The notes under the pieces are model-generated. The model saw only the letters and a list, made by a program, of their open reading frames with translations. It did not search any database and was not told the origin of the DNA. Both the position numbers and the translations under genes were made by a program. From DATNPX01 sp036702975 (lineage in GTDB: Bacteria; Cyanobacteriota; Vampirovibrionia; Obscuribacterales; Obscuribacteraceae), in assembly GCA_036702975.1 (NCBI GenBank), contig DATNPX010000044.1, positions 23,774-87,773 on the forward strand: 64,000 bases of DNA. Direction: 5' to 3'. Below are positions 26,618-36,100 of this stretch, one piece after another. The first letter of the stretch is position 1. Each line of letters opens with the position of its first letter.

Positions 26618-26917
26618 ATGGGAAGAAAAACTGAATCGTTCTATACCGAAATGCTCACTCACGAAATCGTGGAAGCGGTCAATAACGACTTCGGTAAAGC
26701 CATATTACGCCTGCCGAATCAAGGGCGAGGCGAAGTAAGAGAAGAGGTTTTAGTTTATTTCTCTGCCATCGCGATGCAACAAGTAAATGCGATTGCCCAG
26801 AAACACGGCATAAACGATCAAGATGCTCTACACGAACTGTATCAACTCAGTCGAGCAAATCTAGTTCAAGGTTTTCGCATCGGGCAAGACATGAAAAAGC
26901 TCTGGTCTGCGAGCTAA
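26618..26917 (+). CDS. small conserved-looking helical protein, unknown
   Basis: The 99-residue product is predicted all-helical, without membrane or signal segments. It contains a Tyr-rich start (SFYTEMLTHEIVEAV), an acidic middle and a positively charged C-terminus (GQDMKKLW). A GAGG site eight bases before the ATG and the 50-base spacing after the glycosylase suggest a real co-transcribed gene. I recognise no family. Confidence 0.6.
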   Translation: MGRKTESFYTEMLTHEIVEAVNNDFGKAILRLPNQGRGEVREEVLVYFSAIAMQQVNAIAQKHGINDQDALHELYQLSRANLVQGFRIGQDMKKLWSAS

Positions 26918-26959
26918 TAGTCCTTCGCTAACTGAGCCCAGACTTTACTGTCCGGCCGA

Positions 26960-26975
26960 CTCACTCGAAAGTGAG
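26960..26975 (+). terminator. weak hairpin between convergent genes
   Basis: CTCACT-cgaa-AGTGAG forms a 6-bp stem with a stable tetraloop 43 bases after the small helical gene. There is no T-run, so termination is doubtful. Confidence 0.3.
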
Positions 26976-27018
26976 CAGCTGTTAATTATCGCGCAACCGA
27001 TTGCAGAAATTGTAGCGA

Positions 27019-27513
27019 CTAGAGCGAGTCTGGTTTATTGCCGCGATGGTTGTCTTCAAGACTGTGTTGAGCAGGAAAGGGATTGGCGTCTTTCAAACGG
27101 GATATCTCTTTCTCTTCTATTTGCTTGAGAATTGCCCCTTTTTTTGCAATCTTCGGATTGTTGCTCTTCATCATACGCTCGGCATCGGCCAACTTCTTTT
27201 TTGCGTTACCGATGTCGCCTGTGTAACGCCCTTGCATGCGCCTTTCATCTTCGGTGTAGTCGGTGCCAGTTGGTCCGGCAGTGCTCGTTTTAGGTTTGTC
27301 GCTGTGTCTTGCAGTGCCATCGTCACCATCCACGGTGCCGATAGCGCCAGGAGGAGTAAGCGGACTCGTAGCACCATTAGGCAGACTGTCTTTGCCATCG
27401 TTGGCGCCGCTGAACAAATTACCAAAACCGGCGAAACTCGGCTGCTGCGCTACCAGCAATGTGCTTAGCAGCACAAAGATTGAAATATTGGTCTTTTGGT
27501 TGGATTTGCGCAT
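27019..27513 (-). CDS. small secreted hypothetical protein
   Basis: The 164-residue protein has a clear signal peptide (about 1-28, ending PSFAG), then a Gly/Asp/Thr-rich linker and a charged helical C-terminus (about 95-145) with many Lys/Glu. GAGG seven bases upstream fixes the ATG. It lies 36 bases after gatA on the same strand but is functionally unrelated as far as can be seen. No family is recognised. Confidence 0.6.
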   Translation of the reverse strand: MRKSNQKTNISIFVLLSTLLVAQQPSFAGFGNLFSGANDGKDSLPNGATSPLTPPGAIGTVDGDDGTARHSDKPKTSTAGPTGTDYTEDERRMQGRYTGDIGNAKKKLADAERMMKSNNPKIAKKGAILKQIEEKEISRLKDANPFPAQHSLEDNHRGNKPDSL

Positions 27514-27549
27514 TGTTGAACCTCGTACTGTTATTCGCTCTATTCGGTC

Positions 27550-29082
27550 TTAGACGGAAACGCTCTGCATGAGCGGTGATGATGGGTTGTGAAAATCGGT
27601 TGACTTTTCGAAAGCCGCAGCAGCCCTAAGTACTTTAGCATCAGAAAGTGAATTTCCCAGGATCTGCAAGCCCACAGGCATTTGTTGGGCTCCAAAACCA
27701 CAAGGCACAGAGATGCCAGGTAGTCCTGCTAAGTTTACCGGAATGCTAGCTATATCGGAAAGATACATAGACAACGGATCATTTGTCTTTGCCCCAAACT
27801 CGAAAGCGACTGAAGGCGCAGTGGGCGACAAGAGCAGATCATATGAAGAAAATATTTTGTCAAAGTCGTCTTTCAGCAACCGGCGCACCGACTGAGCTTT
27901 CTTGTAATAAGCGTCGTAGTAGCCTGAGCTCAACACATACGTGCCTAACATTATGCGGCGTTTAACCTCCGCACCGAAGCCTTCTTCGCGGCTCTGGCAA
28001 TACATAGAGAGAATATCTTTTGCATCTTTGGCGCGATGACCGTACCGCACCCCATCAAAGCGAGCGAGGTTGGCACTCGCTTCCGCCGTAGCCAAGATGT
28101 AATAGACAGGCAAAGCCTGCTTGGCATGAGGAATCGAAACTTCCTCGACTGTGGCCCCGAGTTTCTCGAATACTTCTGCTGCTTCTAATATTCGCGTCCG
28201 CACATCGTCATCAATACCTTCGCCTATCAACTCTTTGATGACACCGATACGCATCTTCCCAACTAGCGCTTCCGGCTGCGCCTCACTCAACCCATCAGCG
28301 AAGTCGACACTGCCGTTTGTTTCGCCTGTGACATCACCAGTTTCGCTCAGGTACTGCAAGGACGTGGAATCGCGCCGGTCATGACCGGCGATGGCTGTGA
28401 GGGCAATTGCAGCATCTTCTACGCTGCCGGCGAACGGTCCGATCTGATCGAGACTGGATGCATAAGCGATCAGTCCAAAGCGCGAAACGAGTCCATAGGT
28501 CGGCTTCATACCAACAACACCGCACAAAGACGCCGGTTGACGAATCGACCCGCCAGTGTCCGAACCTAGCGCCACTGGCACAAAACCGGCAGCAACGGCG
28601 GCAGCCGACCCGCCAGAACTTCCACCAGGAACGTGCTTCAAATTCCAGGGATTGCGTGTTTGCTTAATTGACGAATTTTCAGTCGAGGAGCCCATGGCGA
28701 ACTCGTCGAGATTTGTCTTGCCAACACAGATAGCGCCAGCCTGAAACAAACGCTTAACCGCAGTCGATTCGTACGGTGGCTCAAAGCCTTTTAGAATAGC
28801 GCTTCCAGCCGTAGTCGGATAACCGACCAAGCACATATTGTCCTTAACAGCGACAGGCACACCGGCCAGTGGCGGCAATTTCGCGCGAGAGGCGACCAGA
28901 GCGTCAATCTCTTTTGCCTGCTTCTCCGCCAGCTCTTCTGTGAAGCAAACGAAAGCACCAACCTCTTTCTCATGCTTGCTTATTTGATTCTGATGCGCGC
29001 GAAGTATTTCTAACGCGCTGACTTGCCTGGTTTCCAAAAGAGCACGCAGCTCTTTTACGCCTTTGCCGACGAGATTCTGCAT
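27550..29082 (-). CDS. gatA: Asp/Glu-tRNA amidotransferase subunit A
   Basis: The 510-residue amidase-signature enzyme has the Ser-cisSer-Lys triad: Lys in AVKDNMC, and the serines in GGSSGGSAAAVAAG and SDTGGSIRQPAS. With GatB and GatC it amidates Glu-tRNA(Gln) or Asp-tRNA(Asn). The gatB and gatC partners are not in the window. It starts 28 bases after fabF and is probably co-transcribed with it. Length and motifs are those of ordinary GatA. Confidence 0.95.
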   Translation of the reverse strand: MQNLVGKGVKELRALLETRQVSALEILRAHQNQISKHEKEVGAFVCFTEELAEKQAKEIDALVASRAKLPPLAGVPVAVKDNMCLVGYPTTAGSAILKGFEPPYESTAVKRLFQAGAICVGKTNLDEFAMGSSTENSSIKQTRNPWNLKHVPGGSSGGSAAAVAAGFVPVALGSDTGGSIRQPASLCGVVGMKPTYGLVSRFGLIAYASSLDQIGPFAGSVEDAAIALTAIAGHDRRDSTSLQYLSETGDVTGETNGSVDFADGLSEAQPEALVGKMRIGVIKELIGEGIDDDVRTRILEAAEVFEKLGATVEEVSIPHAKQALPVYYILATAEASANLARFDGVRYGHRAKDAKDILSMYCQSREEGFGAEVKRRIMLGTYVLSSGYYDAYYKKAQSVRRLLKDDFDKIFSSYDLLLSPTAPSVAFEFGAKTNDPLSMYLSDIASIPVNLAGLPGISVPCGFGAQQMPVGLQILGNSLSDAKVLRAAAAFEKSTDFHNPSSPLMQSVSV

Positions 29083-29109
29083 TATTGCTCCGCGGTCTGC
29101 CTGACTAAA

Positions 29110-30360
29110 TCAAGACATTTTCTTGAATATAAGGCACGCGTTGTGACCGCCAAATCCGAAACTATTAGACATAGCCACGTTGACCGGTACGTTATGACGA
29201 GCCTTGTTTGGAACGTAGTCCAGGTCACATTCTGGATCAGGATTGTCTAAATTGATAGTAGGGGGCAGGATGGAGTCATGAATTGCAAGCACCGAGACTG
29301 CCGCTTCAATAGCACCAGCAGCGCCCAATAGGTGCCCAGTCATCGATTTGGTAGAACTTACGCTGAGACCATTCTTAGCGTAATCACCGAAAACATTCTT
29401 AATGGCTTGGGTCTCGGCTTTATCACCGAGTGGTGTCGAGGTGCCGTGGGCGTTGATGTAGGTGACGTCTTTCGGTTGCAAACCGCCGTCTTTCAATGCC
29501 ATCTGCATCGCTCGGCCTGCGCCGCTTCCGTCGGCGCAAGGTTGCACAATATCGTATGCATCACCTGTCATGCCGTAACCAACAAGTTCTGCATAGATAC
29601 GCGCACCACGTTCTTGCGCATGTTTTAGAGACTCGAGAATTAGAATGGCACCACCTTCTCCCATGACGAAACCATCACGGCCGACATCAAAGGGACGGCT
29701 CGCCTTTTCGGGCTCGTCGTTGCGAGTTGACAGAGTGCGCGCAGCAGCGAAACCAGCCATACACAATGACGTAATTGGCGCTTCACTGCCGCCAGCGAAC
29801 ATAACATCAGCATCACCACGTTCAATGATCTTCGCCGCATCGCCAATCGAATTAGAACTAGTGGCGCAGGCTGTCACCGTGCAAGTATTGGGACCCTTTG
29901 CGTTGTGCAATATCGATACCCAACCGGCAGCCATGTTGACGATCAACATTGGTACCGTAAATGGTGAACAACGATTAGGACCTTTTTTGGTTAGGTTGTG
30001 GAACTGCTCTTCAATAGATTCAAATCCACCGGCAGCAGAACCAACGACAACACCGACTCGCTCCGGATCTTCTTTCGACATATCCAGTTTCGCGTCGTCT
30101 ACGGCTAACTTGCTGGCCGCCACTGCAAATTGAATGAAGCGATCAGATCGTTTGACCTGCTTCGGCTCCATATATTTCGATGGATCGAAATCGGTGATTT
30201 CCGCAGCAATGGTACAAGCGGATCGGTACTGATCAGGCACCCTTGTGATCTGCTTGACACCAGATTTTCCGCTGGTAATTCCTTGCCAGAAATCGGCCGT
30301 TCCCGTCCCTACGGAGGAAACGACACCAATTCCGGTGACGACAACACGCTCTTTCGTCAT
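29110..30360 (-). CDS. fabF: beta-ketoacyl-ACP synthase II
   Basis: The 416-residue condensing enzyme elongates acyl-ACP with malonyl-ACP. The Cys-His-His triad is intact: Cys165 in TACATSSN, His in NAHGTSTPLGD near 305, and His in MTGHLLGAAG near 342. It follows acpP by 93 bases on the same strand, the usual pairing in type II fatty-acid synthesis. Nothing in the sequence suggests a polyketide-type specialisation. Confidence 0.96.
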   Translation of the reverse strand: MTKERVVVTGIGVVSSVGTGTADFWQGITSGKSGVKQITRVPDQYRSACTIAAEITDFDPSKYMEPKQVKRSDRFIQFAVAASKLAVDDAKLDMSKEDPERVGVVVGSAAGGFESIEEQFHNLTKKGPNRCSPFTVPMLIVNMAAGWVSILHNAKGPNTCTVTACATSSNSIGDAAKIIERGDADVMFAGGSEAPITSLCMAGFAAARTLSTRNDEPEKASRPFDVGRDGFVMGEGGAILILESLKHAQERGARIYAELVGYGMTGDAYDIVQPCADGSGAGRAMQMALKDGGLQPKDVTYINAHGTSTPLGDKAETQAIKNVFGDYAKNGLSVSSTKSMTGHLLGAAGAIEAAVSVLAIHDSILPPTINLDNPDPECDLDYVPNKARHNVPVNVAMSNSFGFGGHNACLIFKKMS

Positions 30361-30453
30361 AACAGTGATATTTGCTCTCCTAACGCTCGCTCATCGCGAA
30401 TGCATAGGAGGAACGCATCCCACAAAGAGTAAGCGGTCGCCTAGATAATGAAG

Positions 30454-30693
30454 TTAGATGTGGGCTGCGATGTATTTAACAGCTTCACCAACTGTGGTGA
30501 TTTTTTCAGCATCTTCATCAGGAATTTCCATACCGAATTCCTCTTCGAGTGCCATCACCAGTTCGACGGTGTCCAAGGAGTCAGCACCAAGATCCTTTGT
30601 GAAGCTTGCCTCCATCGTCACCTCGTCGGCATTTACATTCAATTGCGCGACAGCAACCTTCTTTACTCTTTCGAAGGCTTCCTTCTCTTCCAT
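30454..30693 (-). CDS. acpP: acyl carrier protein
   Basis: The 79-residue acidic protein carries the phosphopantetheine site DLGADSLDTVE with Ser39, and the usual four-helix ACP pattern. It carries acyl chains as thioesters during fatty-acid synthesis. It precedes fabF and gatA on the same strand. A terminator upstream separates it from fabG, so it should have its own promoter in the 265 bases before its start. Confidence 0.96.
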   Translation of the reverse strand: MEEKEAFERVKKVAVAQLNVNADEVTMEASFTKDLGADSLDTVELVMALEEEFGMEIPDEDAEKITTVGEAVKYIAAHI

Positions 30694-31081
30694 TTGTGCT
30701 TACAACCCCCATGTCCGAAAACGCAACAATAACAAACTCACCGCTAAGGCAAGCAAGGGAATCTAGAATATCACGTCGAACAAATATGCACGATGTTACG
30801 GTTACTTTGTTTGAACTTGCCCGTAATGACTGATTCGACCTGTTTTCAAAAAATGCAAGTGTTTTGTGCCGCAATGACAACCGCTCATAAACTCTGCAAA
30901 TGAGATTGAAGATTTTTAACTAGCAGTTGCTTTCAAAGAGCAAATAAAAAAGCGAAAAGCATGCGGACTCAATCTACCAATATTGGTATCAGGTCTATCC
31001 GCATGCCTTGCGAAGCCCTAGTCTTTAGCCGCGACAGCGCGCCGAAATAAATCTCGCCTGCGCAAATCGCAAGAACGAATA
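30694..31081. other. intergenic region between acpP and fabG
   Basis: These 388 bases hold the fabG terminator at the fabG-proximal side and, presumably, the acpP promoter, whose elements I could not identify with confidence. I see no gene or RNA here. Confidence 0.5.
30940..31006 (-). terminator. long-stem intrinsic terminator after fabG
   Basis: On the minus strand an outer 9-bp stem GCATGCGGA/TCCGCATGC (30959-31006) encloses a perfect 14-base palindrome TACCAATATTGGTA (30975-30988). It is followed by TTTTCGCTTTTTT, as expected for an intrinsic terminator. Confidence 0.8.
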
Positions 31082-31822
31082 CTAGGTGTAAAGCCCACCG
31101 CTCACTTCAATCGTTTGTCCGGTTATATAGGAACCACCCGTTGCTAAAAAGAGCACTGTTTGAGCGATGTCTTCGGGAGTTCCCATTCTGCCCAAAGGAA
31201 CTCGGTCAAGAATCGCTTTGATCACGTCTTCTTTCAGCGCTTTTGTCATATCTGTATCGATAAATCCTGGCGCAATTGCATTGGCAGTGATATTTCGCGA
31301 TGCGTATTCGACCGCAATCGTCTTTGTAAAACCGACGAGTCCAGATTTCGCGGCAGCGTAGTTGCACTGTCCGAAGTTACCGTGCACGCCTGAAGTGCTG
31401 GAGATGTTGATGACAGTTCCGGAACGCTGCTTAGACATTACTTTCAAAACTGCTTTTGACACTTTGAATGCTGATGTCAGGTTGGTATCGATTACCGCTT
31501 GCCAATGCTCTTCGCTCATTTTCATAATCAAATTGTCGCGAGTAATGCCAGCGTTGTTTACGAGAACGTCGATACGTCCCCAGTGAGCAACGACTGCATC
31601 TACTAACTTTTGAACGCTCTCGGTATCGGTCACGTTACAGGGAAAACCAAATACCTTGCCACCGGCTTTGGTCAATTCCTCAGTCGTCGCCTTTGTCAAC
31701 TCTTCATTGATATCGCTTATGACAATCTGCGCGCCCTCGTTCATTAGCACCTGGGAGATCGCGCGGCCGATGCCGCGACCGGAACCAGTGACGAGTGCAA
31801 CTTTGCCAGCTAACCTGCTCAT
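31082..31822 (-). CDS. fabG: 3-oxoacyl-ACP reductase
   Basis: The 246-residue short-chain dehydrogenase has the NADP-binding TGSGRGIG (12-19), NNAG (89-92), catalytic Ser in ISSTSG and the Tyr155-x3-Lys159 pair. Length and motifs match FabG closely, and the location upstream of acpP and fabF fits. It would reduce beta-ketoacyl-ACP with NADPH. Its transcript seems to end before acpP. Confidence 0.93.
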   Translation of the reverse strand: MSRLAGKVALVTGSGRGIGRAISQVLMNEGAQIVISDINEELTKATTEELTKAGGKVFGFPCNVTDTESVQKLVDAVVAHWGRIDVLVNNAGITRDNLIMKMSEEHWQAVIDTNLTSAFKVSKAVLKVMSKQRSGTVINISSTSGVHGNFGQCNYAAAKSGLVGFTKTIAVEYASRNITANAIAPGFIDTDMTKALKEDVIKAILDRVPLGRMGTPEDIAQTVLFLATGGSYITGQTIEVSGGLYT

Positions 31823-31906
31823 TGAAATTTCCTTCCTCTCGCTTGTGTGATCTTCGTTTGTATCGTGTGAATGCTTTGTGTTGATGTCGAAAATTGGAGA
31901 CTATCC

Positions 31907-32923
31907 TCAGTTCCAAAATCTATTGATGCCGGCGCACAAGTGCTCGAGCCTTTCTTTATGCTCAATCTTTTCACGCCAGCGCGCAGGAATTGCTTCCAAT
32001 CCATGATAAGCACCGGATAGCGCTCCAACAATGATCGACACCTTATCGGTATCGCCACCTGACCGGGCTGCAGCGCAAATAGCCTCTTCGGCGCTGTGGC
32101 GGAAGATCAAGAAGATGCCAACAGCGGTCGGTACTAGCTCCGTCACTGTCGGTTGCACATTGACTAGCGAATATGGAAGTTCTTCTGCTGGCCGAGTGTA
32201 ATCAAGATCGGGCGCGATATCATCCCAAGCTTCTGCGAATCTTTCGTCAATTCGATTAGCGGTCTCGATCTCTCGGTGCACGTAATCACGCACCTGGTCG
32301 GCTGTGTCCAACCTTGCGCCGCGCACGAAATAATTTATGCTGTCGGCGATCACAGCGGCACTCGCCGCCGCGCGCTTGTCACCGTGAGTGAGACTGGCTT
32401 GTTTAGCCGCTAATTCAACAGGATCACCAGTAATTGGCGCGCCAGGCAGACAGCCAAGAGGGAAAGCACGAGAGGCTGCACTCACATGCAACGAAGCTTG
32501 TAAGTCGTCTTCAGACGGTTCAACACCATCGATAAGATGACGCATTGAAGAGATACAATGCACGCCAGCCGAAGCATTAGAAAAAGTCTCGTTACACAAA
32601 AGCTCGGCGAAACGTCTTTTTAGATCGTCTACATCGAGCCGACCGCCGGCTTGTACGAGGCTTTCGCCCAAGACAAGACCAAGATATGCATCCGCAAGAA
32701 GTTGCCCAGGCTGATGATTGGGCATGTGGCTGCGGGATAGGCCGGGTGTGAAATCACGCAGTCCTGACAATCCAACAGTGGCATTTATGTCTTTGTTGTT
32801 TAGGCCTATGCCGCTGCCACCTAAGGAATTAGCACAGACAGCTCCGAAAATCGTGCCTGCCACTCGAGAATGAATGCCTGAAACGGCTGCAGAAGGAGCT
32901 TTCCCTAAGGCGCTATTGTCCAA
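31907..32923 (-). CDS. ADP-ribosylglycohydrolase-like protein with altered metal site
   Basis: The 338-residue all-helical protein shows the family C-terminal signature ARSGGDTDKVSIIVGALSGA (Asp291, Asp293) followed by HGLEAIPARW. Typical enzymes have GGDTDT and an N-terminal Thr-Asp-Asp-Thr/Ser motif for the two Mg ions; here the first is GGDTDK and the second region reads FTPGLSRS...HQPGQ. The N-terminal GDAxG-type loop is also replaced (GAVCANSLGG). It may be catalytically altered or non-catalytic. It is divergent from the 1159-residue protein gene and 85 bases upstream of fabG on the same strand. Confidence 0.7.
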   Translation of the reverse strand: MDNSALGKAPSAAVSGIHSRVAGTIFGAVCANSLGGSGIGLNNKDINATVGLSGLRDFTPGLSRSHMPNHQPGQLLADAYLGLVLGESLVQAGGRLDVDDLKRRFAELLCNETFSNASAGVHCISSMRHLIDGVEPSEDDLQASLHVSAASRAFPLGCLPGAPITGDPVELAAKQASLTHGDKRAAASAAVIADSINYFVRGARLDTADQVRDYVHREIETANRIDERFAEAWDDIAPDLDYTRPAEELPYSLVNVQPTVTELVPTAVGIFLIFRHSAEEAICAAARSGGDTDKVSIIVGALSGAYHGLEAIPARWREKIEHKERLEHLCAGINRFWN

Positions 32924-33164
32924 ATTCGATCACCAAAGAGCGAGTAAAGATTAGCGTGAGTTCAGATAACCTGCCGACCACTCATTATCTCACTGCGAGT
33001 AGAGGGGGATTTTCACGAATGAAACTGCCAATTATACGTGTCGACAAAGGGTCTAGGGTACATTAAGCTTCTTTACAACCAATGAATGATGAAAAAAGTT
33101 CACCCCTTTAAACAATATTCAGAAACGCAACACCCTCGGAATCCCACGGAGCCTTGCAACCTTA

Positions 33165-36100
33165 ATGTCAGATCAACCTGGTGCCACTGCCGGTGATGCA
33201 CCACCACTTGCGAAGCGTGCAGCAACAATTGGTGACAAATCACAAGCGCTAAAAGTAAAAGCAGCAGACAGCAGCAACGATTCATCAAACCAAATTCAGC
33301 TTGCGGCCGCTCATAAGATCCTTGACGAGATCTCTCCAGGTCCTAAAGTTTTAGGCGGACTGATTAACGCCGATACGGTTAGTAAGGCTATTCCAGTAGC
33401 CTCGCTCCCCGATGCTGGTCTGGTTCAAGCACAAGCAGTCTCATCACAACCGCAATCAAAAGATTCGACGCCTGCTGACATTCCAATAAAGGTTGTGGCG
33501 CTGGAACATCACGATGCCTCATTTTTCCAACACGACCTTCTGCATAACACCGAACGTGTTTTGGATGTTTGGAAAAACTCTTGCACCACATATCTGAAGC
33601 AGGGTCTGGAAGTAGCTGCTAAAGAGAACATGCAAAAAGACATCCTCACCGAAAAACTAGCAGCCGGCGCCCTGCTTGGTGTTTCTATGCGGACTCTGCT
33701 GCCCAAGCAAGGTATCGTTCGGGCGGTCGCTGCGACGGTGATGACCGTCAATATGGCTCGCGACCTAGCCGCTCCTTTCTATCAAGGAGCAAAAGACGCA
33801 ATCAATTCGAAAGACGATAAAGAGCTAGATACTGCCGCAAGAAAAGCGTCACTTGGTGTCGGCAGCTTTATCGTCGACAACGCCATCGCCTTACCTGCCG
33901 CCGGTCTTGGCGAAATGAGTGCAGGTAGAGTTCTCGAAGCTCACGCACCAGGATTCGAGGCACACAAAGAAGCGTTCTTCAATTCCGACAAGTCTAAAGT
34001 CGGCAAGTTACTGAACCACACAGCCGCAAACGTCGATTCATTCACGGCGAAAGTAAGCGAGAAGATCAAGCCCACAGATCCTGACGTACTGGCTAGAGAA
34101 GCAGAACGCAAAGCAATCGCCGACCTTCCCGGTCCACAAAAGTTGGTCAAAGTCGAAGATGTCGCGAACGATGTACGCAAACATTACGAAAGAAGCCAGT
34201 TCTACAAACATGGACCAAAAGCGCAGGCAGAAGAGGACGCAAGAACGAGCACAAAGTTGCCTGTTCCGGACGGAGAAAAGCCACTCACTTACGGCGGTGT
34301 CAAACGCATAGTTGGGAAAAACGCTGAAACTGGAGAACCCAACGGTACATCTGTGCCACAGGGAGGCAACGAGAAGAATCTCTCCTTCAGCCAAAATATA
34401 GACCGATTGCTTGGCGGTCAACCCAAGCCGGCTTCAACAGGACCAGAGATAGATATAGATGAAAGTCTGCGCCTGGCAGGCATCATGGATGGCGGGCAAT
34501 CACGTGGAATCATTGGTCCAATCAAACCTGGCGATCGAACCGGAAGACCCGGCAGCAGTCACGATATAGCTATATCCCCAGATGATTTGAATCCAGACGG
34601 CGGAGACGGCTATGCCAGAACCGGTCGCAAGGGCGGCGGCGATAGCGAAACAAGCGGGGCCGAGGGGCGCCGCAGAAGGAAACCAGACGACACCTCTAGT
34701 AAAACCACCGGCACCAGCACGGACGCAACTGTCGATCGCGGCAAAGGCACCGCAGGCGATACGACTAAAGACGGCGGCAAGTCAACCACCGAAGCCACAA
34801 AAGATGGGCAAAAAGATGGGCAAAAAGATGGACAAAAAGATGGACAAAAAGATCGTGCCGGCGACAAAAAAGGGAAGGTAACCGACACATCGAGCAGCCC
34901 CAAGGACGACCTCAAATCATCTGTTTTCGCCAAGACCGCAGCTGTCGTCAAAGCAGTTCAGGGACTGTGGTCGACAGACCAGGTCAAGCTTGCTGACGCT
35001 CGTGACCAGTTCGAAGGTCCAATTACAGCAGCAACAGAGTTGAACAAAGCGCCGTTGCCACCTGAATATAAACCAAGCACTCAACAGCTGAAAGATTTGA
35101 TCAGCCAGATTGATAGCACCGACAACTTGAAATCAGCCGGAATGTTCCTCATGTATCACATGAAGGCAGCTAACCAACTGCTGTTCAATCAAGACAATGT
35201 GCGTGACCTCAATATGTTCACGAATGAACTTGCCGGCGTATTCTTGAAGGGCATGCGCAAACTGGGCATTCCGGAAGACCGGCTGCGTCGCATCATTCCG
35301 TCGCTAGTCACAGAAACAAATGACAATGGCTCGGGGTATTTCACAAATCCACCAATCGATGGCGTTATCGACCGCCCGGTGACAGTAGTTCCCCGCGCAT
35401 TCGCACGACTAATCTCTGTAATGACTGATGTAATTCGACATGAAGCGTTGGGACATGACCACACTTATCCGGAACTGGCTAGATTCCCAGAAAAGGACAG
35501 AGACAACTTAATCCGCGGCGCTATTTCCAAAACGATGAAAGAAGAAAGTGTTCCTGAAAAGAACCATCGCATGAACGGTGAAACGATTCCGACCAGCGAA
35601 TTGCTATTCAGATTATTAAAGGCAGAAGCAAACGAAAACACATCAGACTTCATGGGCACCGCAAGCGGTGGCATCGGAACGCCAGTATCGCTTGGCGTCT
35701 TACTGCAATCACTTCGCGACGGTGGTCTGCTTGAAACTAGAAACGTATATGGGAAAGAGTTTGAAGACGGCATAGAACCGCACGGCATCGACCGTTGGCG
35801 CATTAAATTCTGTGCTGAGGTCATGAGACAACTTGCTCCTAAGGACAAAACTACCACCGAGTACGCAGACGCACTCGACCAGTACGCGCAAGAAGCAAGC
35901 CGTCCAGGTGACACTTATATCTGGGCAAGCACTGATAAGCCAGGCGAGAAAGTTGAACTGCCCATGAAAGTATGGGACGCCGTCATTCCACGCATTGTCC
36001 AAGCACAATTGGATACGCCCTTGGACACACTCAAAGACGTGAATGGCAATCGCCACACTTTAAGAGAGATGCTAGGCGACAATCACGCCAACATTGTCAG

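Noticed and set aside
35189..35914. Minus-strand frames opposite the large metallopeptidase-like gene
   Set aside because: They are antisense shadows of the ordered C-terminal half and carry no motif.
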